Source: Hominiventricola aquisgranensis (GTDB lineage: Bacteria > Bacillota > Clostridia > Lachnospirales > Lachnospiraceae). From it: a stretch of DNA of 64,000 bases. The position numbers and the translations under genes were made by a program. The notes below the pieces were generated by a model. The model saw only the letters and a list, made by a program, of their open reading frames with translations, did not search any database and had not been told where the DNA came from. Location of the stretch: the NCBI RefSeq assembly GCF_040096225.1, contig NZ_JBBMFC010000007.1, forward strand, positions 1 through 64,000, written 5' to 3'. Of the stretch, positions 63,506 through 64,000 are shown one piece after another. Positions within the stretch are counted from its first letter, which is position 1. The number at the start of each line of letters is the position of its first letter.

Positions 63506-63547
63506 CCTCCTTTTATTACGTCAGAAAATCCATGTAATAAAAGGGGG
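63506..63547 (-). promoter_or_regulatory. Hairpin burying the ribosome site of the recombinase operon
   Basis: In the minus-strand transcript CCCCCUUUUAUUAC (63547-63534) pairs with GUAAUAAAAGGAGG (63519-63506), 13 of 14 positions, around a 14-nt loop. The 3' arm contains the whole GGAGG of recombinase 3, six bases before its ATG. As DNA the same palindrome could be an operator. Confidence 0.6.
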
Positions 63548-63607
63548 CTGCATAATTTGTCCTTACCGACATTCTAACACAGTCCCCTCAATCTTGCCAG
63601 TACTTTT

Positions 63608-63856
63608 TCAGACACTCAGAAGCATATTCTCAAATGCCTGCTCCATAGATATACCGTTATTGGCAAATCTGACTTTTACTTTCATATTGCCGATCCGGAC
63701 CAAATATGGATTTCCTACTTTATTCAGAAAAATATCTCTCCGTTCCTGAAGCGATTTATTTCTGTCTGCTTTTATCATCCGTAGATCAGTCATTTCATTG
63801 ATATCTACATCACTGAAATCCTGCTCCAGATAGTTTCTATATTCCTCTGCCGTCAT
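63608..63856 (-). CDS. Small conserved mobile-element protein (DUF6870-like)
   Basis: An 82-residue soluble protein without membrane segments. The pattern MTAEEYRNYLEQDFSDVDINE, a central helix and VGNPYLVRIGNMKVKVRFANNG resembles small proteins that recur beside recombinases and transfer genes in clostridial elements. The function of that family is not known. It overlaps the preceding partial gene by 20 bases and lies 108 bp before the recombinases. Confidence 0.7.
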   Translation of the reverse strand: MTAEEYRNYLEQDFSDVDINEMTDLRMIKADRNKSLQERRDIFLNKVGNPYLVRIGNMKVKVRFANNGISMEQAFENMLLSV

Positions 63857-64000
63857 GCCCTTCTCCTTCCATTCCCATCTGAATCTGTACTGCTTTCAGT
63901 ACCCGATCCAGGCTCCACTTGTTCACTCTTCCGCATTTCTCAATAATACATTTCGTAGAAATGCTCATAACCTGTTCAGCCAGTGCCAGGCTTCCTTTTC
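63837..64000 (-). CDS. Partial unknown gene at the right edge
   Basis: The reading frame is open from the window edge (63998) to TAG at 63839-63837 and gives 53 residues, including LALAEQVMSISTKCIIEKCG and WSLDRVLKAVQIQMGM. Its end overlaps the start of the small conserved gene by 20 bases, typical of coupled genes. The N-terminus is outside the window and no family is recognised. Confidence 0.5.
   Translation of the reverse strand, partial: KGSLALAEQVMSISTKCIIEKCGRVNKWSLDRVLKAVQIQMGMEGEGHDGRGI

Larger units (their letters stand above)
58421..64000. mobile_element. Mobile module with three large serine recombinases (partial)
   Basis: The left boundary is the break in the integrase remnant. 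The module then holds three overlapping or adjacent recombinase genes, a small conserved protein and a partial gene at the window edge, all on the minus strand. Its right end lies outside the window. Triplets like this are found at the ends of clostridial integrative/conjugative elements; the transfer genes, if any, would lie to the right. Between 58426 and 58540 a hairpin GACTATCTGA/TCAGGTAGTC (58466-58493) is the only structure seen. Confidence 0.7.

Noticed and set aside
1..64000. Long antisense reading frames opposite priA, hydA/hydB, gmd, pgm, murE and the recombinases
   Set aside because: They lack ribosome sites and recognisable domains and overlap strongly supported genes; they are composition shadows.
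50559..64000. Prophage
   Set aside because: No capsid, terminase, tail or lysis genes; only integration, replication and defence genes are seen.

Overview
The window looks like the chromosome of a strictly anaerobic, low-to-mid GC Clostridia, most likely a gut Lachnospiraceae (Blautia/Ruminococcus-like). Pointers are a three-gene electron-bifurcating [FeFe] hydrogenase, Firmicutes gene order around priA-def-fmt-rsmB-rlmN-prpC-prkC-rsgA-rpe-thiN, a meso-DAP-type MurE, and mobile elements of clostridial type. No species can be named from sequence alone.

Layout. 1-318: upstream of what is probably an rRNA operon lying left of the window (two tandem minus-strand promoters and a leader). 319-6019: sensor kinase and the hydABC hydrogenase operon. 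6224-6680: ssrA (tmRNA). 6772-10740: a response regulator, an orphan gene bracketed by two related long palindromes, ftsH and a small coiled-coil protein. 10748-15450: YbaK-type deacylase, an ABC transporter lacking its binding protein, an ECF S-component paired with an S58 peptidase, and luxS. 15554-30457 (minus strand): a long housekeeping run covering cell wall (murE), replication restart (priA), translation start and end-processing (fmt, def), RNA methylation (rsmB, rlmN), the PrpC/PrkC phosphatase/kinase switch, ribosome assembly (rsgA), rpe, thiN and a GH13 enzyme. 30709-33881: carbamate-kinase-like gene with a structured leader, then coaX and coaBC of coenzyme A synthesis.

33889-44767 (minus strand) is an envelope block. 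gmd, fcl, manC, a phosphohexomutase and a triple manC/cupin/manA fusion together give every step from fructose-6-phosphate to GDP-L-fucose. They are followed by an MBOAT plus SGNH acyl-transfer pair and a D,D-carboxypeptidase. 44918-47139 is an AraC regulator with a MATE exporter. 47152-50589 is an operon of a low-molecular-weight tyrosine phosphatase, an SbcD-like nuclease and an SbcC/YhaN-like ATPase.

From about 50559 to the right edge the DNA is mobile. A roughly 6.4-kb element (int, xis, DnaC-like loader, RepA_N initiator, truncated mcrB, mcrC, abiH) is bounded by 30-bp imperfect repeats that both encode the first codons of the phosphatase gene. The second repeat is followed by arm-site-like repeats laid out like those of the first element, then an unknown membrane protein and an integrase C-terminal remnant. 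This suggests a second, related element integrated in tandem at the same site. That element is broken by another mobile module with three consecutive large serine recombinases, whose first gene has its ribosome-binding site buried in a long hairpin. The cargo (AbiH, McrBC, AT-rich unknown membrane protein) marks the locus as an anti-phage accretion site at the 5' end of a DNA-nuclease operon.
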